Shown: positions 38,006-46,338 of the stretch, piece by piece | Numbering within the stretch: the stretch's first letter is position 1 | How the letters are laid out: the number at the start of each line of letters is the position of its first letter | NCBI GenBank assembly: GCA_019634975.1 | Contig: JAHCAI010000011.1 | Coordinates: 1-64,000, forward strand | Direction: 5' to 3' | Length of the DNA stretch: 64,000 nt | DNA from: Burkholderiales bacterium | Lineage (GTDB): Bacteria > Pseudomonadota > Gammaproteobacteria > Burkholderiales > SG8-41 | Notes under the pieces: generated by a model | Database searches by the model: none | What the model was told of the DNA's origin: nothing | The model's input: only the letters and a program-made list of their open reading frames with translations | Program-made: the position numbers and the translations under genes

Positions 38006-38079
38006 GGTCCTTCCGCTGGCTGTTCGGGCCGTGCGGCTGGCCGATGAACCTGCGAAGCCGTCACATGCGGCAGGCAATT

Positions 38080-38106
38080 CGTGAGATAAATCACGTAAAA
38101 ATCACG
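38080..38106 (+). promoter_or_regulatory. CRP-like palindrome upstream of the two-partner secretion exoprotein
   Basis: CGTGA (38080-38084), six bases, then TCACG (38091-38095) gives GTGA-N6-TCAC, the core of the CRP/Vfr consensus. An extra half-site TCACG follows at 38102-38106. The site lies about 150 bases before the fhaB-like ATG. A -10-like TAGAAT occurs at 38166-38171 with no convincing -35. Confidence 0.55.
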
Positions 38107-38245
38107 TCAGTTCCCTACACGGGCTGGATTGCGCAAACTGCTGGCTTGTTGTCGTCATAAAGGCTTAGAATTCAGGGAGATTGGCCGCGACTGACGGATC
38201 CGAGTCCGCCCAGAGTTTCGCGGCGCAGAGATAACGGGGGGCACC

Positions 38246-41200
38246 ATGCGCAAATCCAGTTTGCGACGCGAACACATCCGGACCGGGACTTCGCTGTCCC
38301 GTCACATCAAACCCTCGGCCGCTGCCCTCGCCGTTGCCGCCTGCTTCAGCAGCGCCGCCCTCGCCAATCCCACCAATCCGACGGTGGTCCACGGCACGGC
38401 GACCTTCCAGCAGGCCGGCAACATCCTCAACATCACCAACAGCCCCAGCGCCATCATCAACTGGGGCTCGTTCTCGATCAGCGCCGGTGAACTGACCCGC
38501 TTCATCCAGCAGTCGTCCAGCTCGGCGGTGCTCAACCGCGTGATCGGCCAGGACCCCTCGGCGATCCTGGGCGCGCTGCAGTCCAACGGCCGCGTGTTCC
38601 TGCTCAACCCCAACGGCATCGTCTTCGGCGCCGGCGCGCAGATCGACGTCGCCGGCCTGGTGGCCTCGACGCTGAACCTGAGCAACGAAGACTTCCTCAA
38701 CAACCGCCTGCGCTTCACCGACGGTGCCGGTGCCGGCAGCGTCATCAACCAGGGCCAGATCACCGGCGGCAGTGTCTACCTCGTCGGCAAGGCGGTGACC
38801 AACGACGGCCTGATCACCAGCCCCAACGGCGAAGTCATCCTCGCCGCGGGCAACAGCGTCGAACTGGTCAACCCGGGCACCCCCAACCTGCGTGTGGAAG
38901 TCACCGCCCCGGACAACGAAGCGAAGAACCTCGGCACCATCAGCGCGGAGGCCGGGCGCATCGGCATCTACGCCGGGCTGATCCGCAACAGCGGCACGCT
39001 CAACGCGAGCAGTGCCGTGGCGGAGGGCGGGCGCATCCTGCTGAAGGCGAAAAAGGACATCACGCTGGAGTCGACTAGCGTCATCGACGCCAGCGGGAGG
39101 GGCGGCGGAGAGATCATCGCTTTTGCCGACAACAACATGTATGTCGATGGCGTGCTGAATGCCTCGGCGCCGGTCGGTGGTGATGGCGGCTTCATTGAGA
39201 CCTCGGGCAGCAACCGGGTCAAAGTTGCCGACTCTGTTGTGATTAACACTTCGGCGGTGAACGGAAAAACGGGTATTTGGCTGATCGATCCCAACGATTT
39301 CGTGATTGACGCCAACTCTTACGGCGGCGACATCACGGGCTTAACCCTTGGAGGGCAGTTGGACTCTACCAACGTAGTGATTACGTCTTTAATGGGGAGC
39401 GGAGCCTACGGTGGTGGGAATGGAGATATTCTTGTTAACGATGGAGTTTCCTGGAGCAGTGACAACAGCCTAACCCTGACGGCGATTAATGATGTCGTCG
39501 TGAATGCGGCAATATCGAACACCGGTGGTAACGGTAGCGTGAATCTGTACGCCGGCTGGGACGGCGTGAGCAGTGCCGCCACCCCTACGCTGGTGCCGTT
39601 AAGTGGGGATGTGATTGTTAACGCACTGGTCAGTGTCCCAACAATTAAGATGGCTGCAGGTAATGACATTAAGATATACGACTCTGTCATAGCGACTGGC
39701 CGCTCACTTTCCTATGGAGGCTCGGCCAGTATCATGATGACCGGCCGCTCGGTGTTCATCGATGGGTTTGACGGATCGGTAACGGCCAGCGGGGAAGATG
39801 GCAGTCCTTCTGCTGTGGTTGCCGGTGGCAATGCCAACATTACGATCGTTGCGGGCGCCGGGGGTGTGGACATCAACAACTGGGTGAATGCTTATGGTGG
39901 CGATGGCGCTTATGGCGGAAGTGTTGGTGGCAACGCCGGAATCCAGATTACGTCCACCGGTAATGTAGTCATTCGGAGTTCCGTTACCGCTGAGGGCGGT
40001 GATGGAAATTACGCCAACGGCGGCAACGCCAGTATCCAGTTAAGCAGTACCAGTGGCAGTGTCAGCATTTTCGACGACGTATCCGTCGTTACGCAGGGTG
40101 GCAGTGGTACTTGGTCTACTGGTGGTTCCGCTTTGACCAGATTAAGTGGTGCACAAGGCATCCTGATCGAAGGTGGTGAGGGCGGCAGTCCCAGTGTTCG
40201 GTCTATCGGCGGCTACGGCGATACCGGGGGTACCGCGGTTACCGAAATCATCAACACGGGACCCTCCAGCGCGATTACGGTTTCCGACTATGCCCAAGTG
40301 TCATCGAGAGGCGGCGATGGGGCGGAGGGCGGTACTGGCGGTTCGGCGCTGACCACGCTGAGTTCTGCGGGCGCCATCATGCTGACCAACCCAGACAACT
40401 GGTCTCAAGGAGGGAGCACCTCCAGCGGTTACGATGGGACTGGCGGTGCCGCGACGGTCAGCATGTTCGCCGGGTCCAATGTGCTTATTGATGGCGGTGA
40501 GGGAGGGTATGCCAGGGGCGGGGATGGGCTTGCGCCTGGCGATGCCGCTGTTCTCGTGGTGGCCGGCGGCAACATCAACGGCGTGAACGGTGCTTATTTC
40601 TCCTCTTCCGGTGGATACAGCTATTTCGAATCCGAAGGATTGGCTTCCACCGTGCTCGCGGCGGCTGGCAATGTCGATTTGAGCAATGTTTATTTGGGCA
40701 GCGGAGGGGTAGTGGGTCTGGGGGCGGGCAGTAACATCATGGTGAGCGCTTCCCAGGTCTATGGCAGTACCGGTCTCAGCATCAGCGCCGTGGGCAATCT
40801 GTCAGTGACGAACCAGAGCTATATGTCAGGTGGTGGCGGTAATGCTTTCATCAATACCGGCGGCAACGTGTTGGTCGACCAGAGCCAGATCCATGGCAAC
40901 CCGGATGTATTCATGCAGGTCGGCGGTGTAATCGATATCAACGGCACCGTATCTTACGGCGGCAGGATCGAGGCTTCGTCGCCGAGCACCATCAATATTA
41001 ATTTCACCAGTGCCAGCGGCGGATTTTCGGTCAATGGTATTGCCGGGCTGGTTTATGATGCCGCCACCAATACCGGATTCTTTGTCAACGGAGTTGGGGC
41101 ATCCATAGGCAACGGCCTCAACATTGTCTATTCCGGAACGCCACCCAGCACACTGAATATACCGACCGAGAACCTGATCGTGGCAATGGGCGAATCCAGC

Positions 41201-41284
41201 AAACCGCCCGACCCCGAGAAGGACAAGGACGTTTTTGAAGAGATCGACGAGAAAAAGAAAAAGGACCTGCCGGTTTGCCGCTGA
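38246..41284 (+). CDS. FhaB-like two-partner secretion exoprotein (TpsA)
   Basis: The 1012-residue protein has an extended signal peptide ending ALA (about residue 40). The TPS secretion domain (about 41-290) carries NWGSFSISAGELTRFIQ and the hallmark NPNGIVFGAGAQIDVAGLVAST. The remainder is a Gly/Ser/Asn-rich beta-helix with many GG-x-G turns. The end is acidic then Lys-rich and finishes LPVCR with a single cysteine. It should be exported as an adhesin or haemagglutinin through the adjacent TpsB pore. From about 39.2 kb base composition drops and codon use loosens, suggesting fast evolution or recombination. Confidence 0.93.
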   Translation: MRKSSLRREHIRTGTSLSRHIKPSAAALAVAACFSSAALANPTNPTVVHGTATFQQAGNILNITNSPSAIINWGSFSISAGELTRFIQQSSSSAVLNRVIGQDPSAILGALQSNGRVFLLNPNGIVFGAGAQIDVAGLVASTLNLSNEDFLNNRLRFTDGAGAGSVINQGQITGGSVYLVGKAVTNDGLITSPNGEVILAAGNSVELVNPGTPNLRVEVTAPDNEAKNLGTISAEAGRIGIYAGLIRNSGTLNASSAVAEGGRILLKAKKDITLESTSVIDASGRGGGEIIAFADNNMYVDGVLNASAPVGGDGGFIETSGSNRVKVADSVVINTSAVNGKTGIWLIDPNDFVIDANSYGGDITGLTLGGQLDSTNVVITSLMGSGAYGGGNGDILVNDGVSWSSDNSLTLTAINDVVVNAAISNTGGNGSVNLYAGWDGVSSAATPTLVPLSGDVIVNALVSVPTIKMAAGNDIKIYDSVIATGRSLSYGGSASIMMTGRSVFIDGFDGSVTASGEDGSPSAVVAGGNANITIVAGAGGVDINNWVNAYGGDGAYGGSVGGNAGIQITSTGNVVIRSSVTAEGGDGNYANGGNASIQLSSTSGSVSIFDDVSVVTQGGSGTWSTGGSALTRLSGAQGILIEGGEGGSPSVRSIGGYGDTGGTAVTEIINTGPSSAITVSDYAQVSSRGGDGAEGGTGGSALTTLSSAGAIMLTNPDNWSQGGSTSSGYDGTGGAATVSMFAGSNVLIDGGEGGYARGGDGLAPGDAAVLVVAGGNINGVNGAYFSSSGGYSYFESEGLASTVLAAAGNVDLSNVYLGSGGVVGLGAGSNIMVSASQVYGSTGLSISAVGNLSVTNQSYMSGGGGNAFINTGGNVLVDQSQIHGNPDVFMQVGGVIDINGTVSYGGRIEASSPSTININFTSASGGFSVNGIAGLVYDAATNTGFFVNGVGASIGNGLNIVYSGTPPSTLNIPTENLIVAMGESSKPPDPEKDKDVFEEIDEKKKKDLPVCR

Positions 41285-41310
41285 GTGCCGTCGGCTGCTG
41301 GCTGATCAAG

Positions 41311-41335
41311 CCCCGGTCTAGGACCGGGGTTTTTT
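41311..41335 (+). terminator. Intrinsic terminator after the exoprotein gene
   Basis: The stem CCCCGGTC (41311-41318) with GACCGGGG (41322-41329) on a 3-nt loop is followed by six T residues. It separates the exoprotein from its transporter gene and could set a high exoprotein:pore ratio. Confidence 0.9.
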
Positions 41336-41481
41336 CATCTGCAATGCGAAAGCTGATCACAAAGTAGTCGTTGAAAGCGGGAAGAAATCTGCCATAATTC
41401 AAGGCATTAATGCCGCACAAGGGGTTCTGGCGAGCCGCGCAGTCGGCGGATGGCCAGATCGGGGACTTGGTAGAATAAGTG

Positions 41482-41500
41482 TTATAAAACAATGACTTAC
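41482..41500 (+). repeat. AT-rich boundary motif, copy D (IHF-like)
   Basis: TTATAAAACAATGACTTAC contains the transporter ATG (41492-41494), so here the repeated motif overlaps a translation start. It has one mismatch to the IHF consensus. Confidence 0.6.
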
Positions 41501-43084
41501 TTTAAATCATTGCGTTGCCTGCCCTGTGTCCTGCTGTTTGGCATTGTCCTGTCATCGCCGGCAATGGCCCAGGAAGAGGCCATTCCCGCCCCCAAGTTTG
41601 CGATCAAGAGCTTTGAGGTCGTCGGCGATTCCCTGCTCGGTGCCGAGCTGGTGCAGCGCCTGGTCTCGCCGTTTACCGGCAGCAACAAGGATTTCAGCGA
41701 CGTGCAGCGCGCGCTGGAGGCGCTGGAGGGAGAGTACCGCCGGCGCGGCTTCGGCGTGATCCAGGTCGCGTTGCCGGAGCAGGACATCACCCGCGGCGTG
41801 GTGCGCTTCAACATCGTCCAGCCCAAGGTCGGCAAGGTCAGCGTCGAGGGCAACCAGCATTTCAGCGAGGCGAATGTCCGCCGCTCGCTGCCGTCGGTGA
41901 AGGAGGGCGAGACGCCCAATTCCCACGACATCGCGCGCAACCTGCAGATCACGGCCGAGCATCCGATCAAGCAGACCAGCGTGCTGCTGCGCTCGGGCGC
42001 GAACGAGGGCGTGGTCGACGTCAATGTCCGGGTTGCGGACGACAGGCCTTGGCGCCTGGTGGCCACGCTGGATGACAGCGGCACCTCGGACACCGGCTAT
42101 ACCCGCCTCGGTCTCGGCTACCAGCACACCAACCTGTTTGACCGTGACCACACGCTGTCGCTGCAGTACATCACCTCGCCGTCCAAGCTGGACCAGGTGG
42201 CGATTTACGGCTTCGGCTACCGGATTCCCTATTACCGCCTCAACAGTTCGCTGGAGCTGTTTGCCGGTTACTCGGATGTCGATTCGGGCACCGTGCAGGG
42301 CCTGTTCACGGTCAGCGGCAGCGGCACCATTTTCGGCGGCCGCTGGAACTACTACCTGGAGAAGTGGGACGACATCGAACACAAGACCTTTGTCGGACTG
42401 GACTATCGCGCCTACAAGAACAACGTGACGCTCGGCGGCGTCGGCTTCGTGCCCGACATCACTGTGCACCCGGTGTCGCTGGGCTATTCCGGTGTCAAGC
42501 GCATGACCGCCAGCGAGTGGGCTTTCAATGCCGCGGTCTCGGCCAACATCCCGGGCGGCAATGACGGCGGCGCAGCGGATTTCCGACGCACCCGGATCAA
42601 TGCGACGGACAACTATGTCATCCTGCGCGCCGGCACCAGCTTTGCGCACGCCTTCCGCAACGAGTGGCAGGCCCGTGCCGCACTGAACATGCAGTACACC
42701 GAGGATGCGCTGATACCGGGCGAGCAGTTCGGCATCGGCGGCGTCGGCACCGTACGCGGCTATCTGCCGCGGGAAGCCTCCAATGACCGCGGCTATGCGG
42801 CACAACTCGAACTTTACACCCCGAATTTCGCCGACAAGGTCGGACTCGGCGACCAGTGGCGCACCCGCCTGGTCGGCTTCTACGACTTCGGCTCGGTGTC
42901 GCGGAACAAGGTGTTGCCGGGCGAGCAGGCCGGCAAATATCTTGCCAGCGCGGGTGTCGGCCTGCGCCTGTCCTTCGGCAAGAGCGTCAGCCTGCGGGTC
43001 GACCTGGCGCAGATCCTCAAGGCCCACGGCACCCGCCAGACCGACGACCAGCGCCTGAGCACCAGTCTCGCGATCATTTACTGA
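41492..43084 (+). CDS. ShlB/FhaC/HecB-family two-partner secretion transporter (TpsB)
   Basis: The 530-residue outer-membrane protein has a signal peptide (ending PAMAQ). POTRA domains follow (about 28-180, FAIKSFEVVGDSLLGAELVQRLVSPFTG and VGKVSVEGNQHFSEANVRRSLPSVKEGETPN), then a 16-strand barrel. The VRGYLPRE segment near residue 420 carries the conserved RGY lock on loop 6 of Omp85-superfamily pores, and the terminal residues (LSTSLAIIY) suit a final strand. It should secrete the FhaB-like protein encoded upstream. No Shine-Dalgarno sequence precedes the ATG. Confidence 0.94.
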   Translation: MTYFKSLRCLPCVLLFGIVLSSPAMAQEEAIPAPKFAIKSFEVVGDSLLGAELVQRLVSPFTGSNKDFSDVQRALEALEGEYRRRGFGVIQVALPEQDITRGVVRFNIVQPKVGKVSVEGNQHFSEANVRRSLPSVKEGETPNSHDIARNLQITAEHPIKQTSVLLRSGANEGVVDVNVRVADDRPWRLVATLDDSGTSDTGYTRLGLGYQHTNLFDRDHTLSLQYITSPSKLDQVAIYGFGYRIPYYRLNSSLELFAGYSDVDSGTVQGLFTVSGSGTIFGGRWNYYLEKWDDIEHKTFVGLDYRAYKNNVTLGGVGFVPDITVHPVSLGYSGVKRMTASEWAFNAAVSANIPGGNDGGAADFRRTRINATDNYVILRAGTSFAHAFRNEWQARAALNMQYTEDALIPGEQFGIGGVGTVRGYLPREASNDRGYAAQLELYTPNFADKVGLGDQWRTRLVGFYDFGSVSRNKVLPGEQAGKYLASAGVGLRLSFGKSVSLRVDLAQILKAHGTRQTDDQRLSTSLAIIY

Positions 43085-43108
43085 CCGCTGCGTGGGGCGC
43101 CCAAGCCC

Positions 43109-43136
43109 TTGATCCGGCGAGCAGTTCCTGTATAAT
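43109..43136 (+). promoter_or_regulatory. Promoter of the rpsF ribosomal operon
   Basis: TTGATC (43109-43114) and a perfect TATAAT (43131-43136) are separated by 16 bases. The operon ATG is 112 bases downstream, leaving room for a regulatory leader. Confidence 0.75.
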
Positions 43137-43145
43137 CCGCGCCTT

Positions 43146-43176
43146 CGCACGGCAGCCTTCCGTGCGTTTGTTTTAA
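43146..43176 (+). promoter_or_regulatory. rpsF leader hairpin, candidate attenuator
   Basis: CGCACGG (43146-43152) pairs perfectly with CCGTGCG (43160-43166), followed by TTTGTTTTAA. It is the first structure of the S6 transcript and could be an attenuator or part of an S6:S18 autoregulatory site. The function is inferred. Confidence 0.45.
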
Positions 43177-43247
43177 CCTGATTTTCCGATTCCTTGCCGC
43201 ACCGTGCTCGCATCACGGGCGGCCCAACAGCCCAAAAGGAGAACTGA

Positions 43248-43646
43248 ATGCGACATTACGAGATCGTTTTGATCGTCCATCCGGACCAAAGCGAGCAGGT
43301 CCCGGCGATGCTCGACCGCTATCGCCAGATGATCACCGGCCGCCAGGGCGCGATCCATCGCCTCGAGGACTGGGGCCGCCGCCAGCTGACCTACCCGATC
43401 CAGAAAATGCACAAGGCGCATTACGTGCTCATGAACATCGAGTGCGATAACGAGACCCTGCTCGAGCTGGAACATGCCTTCAAATTCAATGACGCCGTGC
43501 TGCGCCATCTCACCGTCAGCATGGACGAGGCCGTGACCGGTCCGTCGCCGATGATGCGGGAAGAGAAATCGCGTCCGCTGCCCGTCAACGACGAGGCGGC
43601 CAAGCCGGCTGCAGCAGCGCCCGCGGCAACGGAGAACGCGGTCTGA
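43248..43646 (+). CDS. rpsF: 30S ribosomal protein S6
   Basis: The 132-residue protein starts [25 protein letters not shown], with [32 protein letters not shown]. It binds the 16S platform together with S18. An Ala/Pro-rich C-terminal extension (about 110-132) is present. The AAAAGGAG site before the ATG is strong. It is the first gene of rpsF-priB-rpsR-rplI. Confidence 0.98.
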   Translation: MRHYEIVLIVHPDQSEQVPAMLDRYRQMITGRQGAIHRLEDWGRRQLTYPIQKMHKAHYVLMNIECDNETLLELEHAFKFNDAVLRHLTVSMDEAVTGPSPMMREEKSRPLPVNDEAAKPAAAAPAATENAV

Positions 43647-43659
43647 AGGCTGTGACCAG

Positions 43660-43956
43660 GTGAACGGCAACACGGTCAGGCTGATAGCATCCCTGGCCGC
43701 GATGGAAGCGCTGCGCCACACACCCGCCGGCATACCGGTCATCGAATTCACACTGTCCCATGCCTCGCAGCAAATGGAGGCGGGCAGCATGAGGCAGGTG
43801 GAATTCGACATGCCCGCCAAGGCGGCCGGAGAAATGGCCGCCCGGATCGCAAGACTGAGTCCGGGCTGCAAGGTGGAGGCGCAGGGATTCCTGAACCGCA
43901 GGCATCGCATGAGCAGGCAGCTGGTGCTGCATGTTACGAACATTGAACTGATCTGA
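43660..43956 (+). CDS. priB: Primosomal replication protein N (PriB)
   Basis: The 98-residue single OB-fold protein (NTVRLIASLAAMEALRHTPAGIPVIEFTLSHASQQ) resembles single-stranded DNA-binding proteins and helps PriA restart stalled forks by loading DnaB, which is encoded 950 bases downstream. The start is GTG (43660) with CCAGG upstream. Its place between rpsF and rpsR is typical of beta- and gammaproteobacteria. Confidence 0.94.
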   Translation: MNGNTVRLIASLAAMEALRHTPAGIPVIEFTLSHASQQMEAGSMRQVEFDMPAKAAGEMAARIARLSPGCKVEAQGFLNRRHRMSRQLVLHVTNIELI

Positions 43957-43984
43957 ACGATCTGAGAGCTGAAAGGAAACGCAC

Positions 43985-44281
43985 ATGGCAAGAATGGGCG
44001 GAAGCAGTGGTGGCAAGGGCAGGTTTGGCAAGGGCAAGAAGGACGGCCGGAAAAAGGGCAATGCCCTGTTCCGTCGCCGCAAGTTCTGCCGTTTCACTGC
44101 CGAGGGCATCAAGCAGGTGGACTACAAGGACATCAACCTGCTGAAGGATTTCATCAACGAGAACGGCCGCATCATCCCGGCCCGGATCACGGGCACCAAG
44201 GCGCGTTACCAGCGCCAACTGTCGATTGCGGTCAAGCGCGCGCGCTTCCTGGCGCTGCTGCCGTACACCGACCTGCACTGA
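43985..44281 (+). CDS. rpsR: 30S ribosomal protein S18
   Basis: The 98-residue protein has a basic Gly/Lys-rich N-terminal extension ([26 protein letters not shown]) before the S18 core ([66 protein letters not shown]). The extension is longer than in E. coli S18. A GAAAGGAAA site precedes the ATG. Confidence 0.98.
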   Translation: MARMGGSSGGKGRFGKGKKDGRKKGNALFRRRKFCRFTAEGIKQVDYKDINLLKDFINENGRIIPARITGTKARYQRQLSIAVKRARFLALLPYTDLH

Positions 44282-44291
44282 GAGGCCAGAC

Positions 44292-44741
44292 ATGCAAGTC
44301 ATACTGCTTGAGAAAGTGATCAACCTCGGCACGCTCGGCGACGTGGTCCGGGTCAAGGACGGCTATGCCCGCAATTTCCTGATCCCGCAGGGCAAGGCCA
44401 AGCGCGCGACGACCGCCAATCTCGCGGAGTTCGAGAAACGCCGTGCCGAGCTGGAGAAGGCGCATGCCGAAGTGCTGGCACAGGCGCAGGATAAGGCGGC
44501 CAAGCTCGAGGGGCTGATGCTGCAGATCACCCAGAAGGCCGGCGTCGACGGCAAGCTTTTCGGTTCGGTGACCAACTCCGACATTTCCGAAGCGCTGAAG
44601 AAGCAGGGCTTCGAGGTGCCGAAGTCCATGATCCGCATGCCGGAAGGCCCGCTGAAGATGATCGGCGATTATCCGATCAAGCTCGCCTTGCACGCCGACG
44701 TCACGGTCGCGATCACCGTGTCGGTGCTCGGCGAATCCTGA
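44292..44741 (+). CDS. rplI: 50S ribosomal protein L9
   Basis: The 149-residue protein starts [32 protein letters not shown], followed by a long connecting helix and a C-terminal rRNA-binding domain ([23 protein letters not shown]). The ATG at 44292 gives the standard length; a longer open frame upstream lies inside rpsR. A terminator follows. Confidence 0.98.
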   Translation: MQVILLEKVINLGTLGDVVRVKDGYARNFLIPQGKAKRATTANLAEFEKRRAELEKAHAEVLAQAQDKAAKLEGLMLQITQKAGVDGKLFGSVTNSDISEALKKQGFEVPKSMIRMPEGPLKMIGDYPIKLALHADVTVAITVSVLGES

Positions 44742-44784
44742 GCGGAGCGGCTTCCGGCGCAGAATCAAGGCATTAGCGCCGGGC

Positions 44785-44815
44785 AAAAAAAAGGGCTGGC
44801 AACAGCCCTTTTTTT
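44785..44815 (+). terminator. Bidirectional intrinsic terminator after rplI
   Basis: GGGCTG (44793-44798) with CAGCCC (44803-44808) on a GCAA tetraloop is flanked by eight A residues on the left and seven T residues on the right. It closes the ribosomal protein operon before dnaB. Confidence 0.92.
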
Positions 44816-44872
44816 GTTACATTGGCCTTGGGTGGAGGGCTTGCTCCCTTCCGCAGGATTTTTAAAAAATCG

Positions 44873-44892
44873 TTTAAAAACAATTACTTGTA
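44873..44892 (+). repeat. AT-rich boundary motif, copy E (IHF-like)
   Basis: TTTAAAAACAATTACTTGTA lies 11 bases before the dnaB start. Seventeen of 20 positions equal copy C at rnr/rlmB, which is the clearest pairwise match in the set. Confidence 0.65.
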
Positions 44893-44902
44893 AACTCATG
44901 TC

Positions 44903-46312
44903 ATGGTCCAGCTGGTCGCACCGCTGAGCAAGGATCCGCAACTCGAAGCCGCGCGCACACCGCCGCATTCGGTCGAGGCCGAGCAGTCGGTGCTGGGCGG
45001 CCTGCTGCTCGACAATGCCGCCTGGGACCGGATTGCCGACGTGGTCACCGAGTCCGATTTTTACCGCGCCGACCACCGCACGATTTTCCAGCACATCGCG
45101 CAGCTGATCGAGCAGAACCGGCCGGCAGACTCGCTGACGGTCACCGAAAGCCTGGAGCGCGGCGGCAAGCTCGCCGAAGCCGGAGGGCAGGCCTACATCG
45201 CCTCGCTGGCGCTGAACACGCCGAGCGCCGCCAATATCCGGCGTTATGCCGAAATCGTCCGCGAGCGCTCGGTGCTGCGCAACCTAGCTGCGGTGGGCAC
45301 CGCGATCGCCGATTCCGCCTACAGCCCCAGCGGCAAGGACGCCCATGTGCTGATCGACGAGGCCGAAGCCCGGGTGTTCCAGATCGCTGAAGCCGGCGCC
45401 AAGACGCGCCAGGGCTTCACCAAGATCGATCCGCTGCTGACTGAAACCGTCGAGCGCATCGACATGCTGTACAGCCGCGAGAACAAGCACGACGTGATCG
45501 GGCTTGCGACCGGCTTCGTCGACCTCGACCGCATGACGTCGGGCCTGCAGCCGGGGGAGCTGATCGTCATCGCCGGGCGGCCGTCGATGGGCAAGACCGC
45601 GCTGGCGATGAACATGGTCGAGAACGCGGCGCTCGACAGCAAGAAGGCGGTTGCCGTGTTCAGCATGGAGATGTCGGGGCCGCAGCTGGCGATGCGGATG
45701 ATCGGTTCCGTGGGCCGGGTGGACCAGCACCAGCTGCGCACCGGAACGTTCAAGGAAGAGGACTGGCCGCGGCTGGTGGATGCGGTGGGCAAGCTCAACG
45801 ATTCGCAGATCTACATCGACGACACCGCCGGCCTGAACTGTCTCGAGGTGCGCTCGCGCGCGCGGCGCATGCACCGCCAGTGCGGCGGCCTGTCGCTGAT
45901 CGTGGTCGACTACCTGCAGCTGATGTCCGGCACCTCCAGCGGTGGCCGCGACGAGAACCGCGCCACCGAGATCGCCGAAATCTCGCGCTCGCTGAAGGGC
46001 ATTGCCAAGGAGCTCAAGGTGCCGGTGATCGCGCTGTCGCAGCTCAACCGCGGCGTCGATTCACGCCAGGACAAGCGGCCGATGATGTCGGACCTGCGCG
46101 AGTCCGGCGCCATCGAGCAGGACGCGGACGTGATCCTGTTCATCTACCGCGACGAGGTCTACAACGCCGATTCGCCACGCAAGGGCATCGCCGAGATCAT
46201 CGTCGCCAAGCAGAGGAACGGTCCGGTAGGGAAAATCGACCTGACCTTCCTCGGCAGGCATACCCGCTTCGAGAACTACGCGGGCGGCGGCATCGGCGGC
46301 CCCGACTACTGA
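44903..46312 (+). CDS. dnaB: Replicative DNA helicase DnaB
   Basis: The 469-residue protein has an N-terminal primase-interacting domain (RTPPHSVEAEQSVLGGLLLDN) and a RecA-like motor with Walker A GRPSMGKTA, Walker B LIVVDYLQLMSG and the arginine-containing C-terminal motifs (SQLNRGVDSRQDKRPMMSDLRESGAIEQDADV). It forms the hexameric fork helicase. No intein interrupts it. It follows the PriB operon, placing fork loading and restart genes side by side. Confidence 0.97.
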   Translation: MVQLVAPLSKDPQLEAARTPPHSVEAEQSVLGGLLLDNAAWDRIADVVTESDFYRADHRTIFQHIAQLIEQNRPADSLTVTESLERGGKLAEAGGQAYIASLALNTPSAANIRRYAEIVRERSVLRNLAAVGTAIADSAYSPSGKDAHVLIDEAEARVFQIAEAGAKTRQGFTKIDPLLTETVERIDMLYSRENKHDVIGLATGFVDLDRMTSGLQPGELIVIAGRPSMGKTALAMNMVENAALDSKKAVAVFSMEMSGPQLAMRMIGSVGRVDQHQLRTGTFKEEDWPRLVDAVGKLNDSQIYIDDTAGLNCLEVRSRARRMHRQCGGLSLIVVDYLQLMSGTSSGGRDENRATEIAEISRSLKGIAKELKVPVIALSQLNRGVDSRQDKRPMMSDLRESGAIEQDADVILFIYRDEVYNADSPRKGIAEIIVAKQRNGPVGKIDLTFLGRHTRFENYAGGGIGGPDY

Positions 46313-46338
46313 GACGGGCCGCCACGCCTGGCAGTCGC

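Noticed and set aside
39860..40560. Gly-rich recurring segments considered as a tandem repeat array or CRISPR-like structure
   Set aside because: The recurrence is at the level of GG-x-G turns of a beta-helix protein. Spacing and nucleotide sequence are irregular and there are no identical direct repeats.
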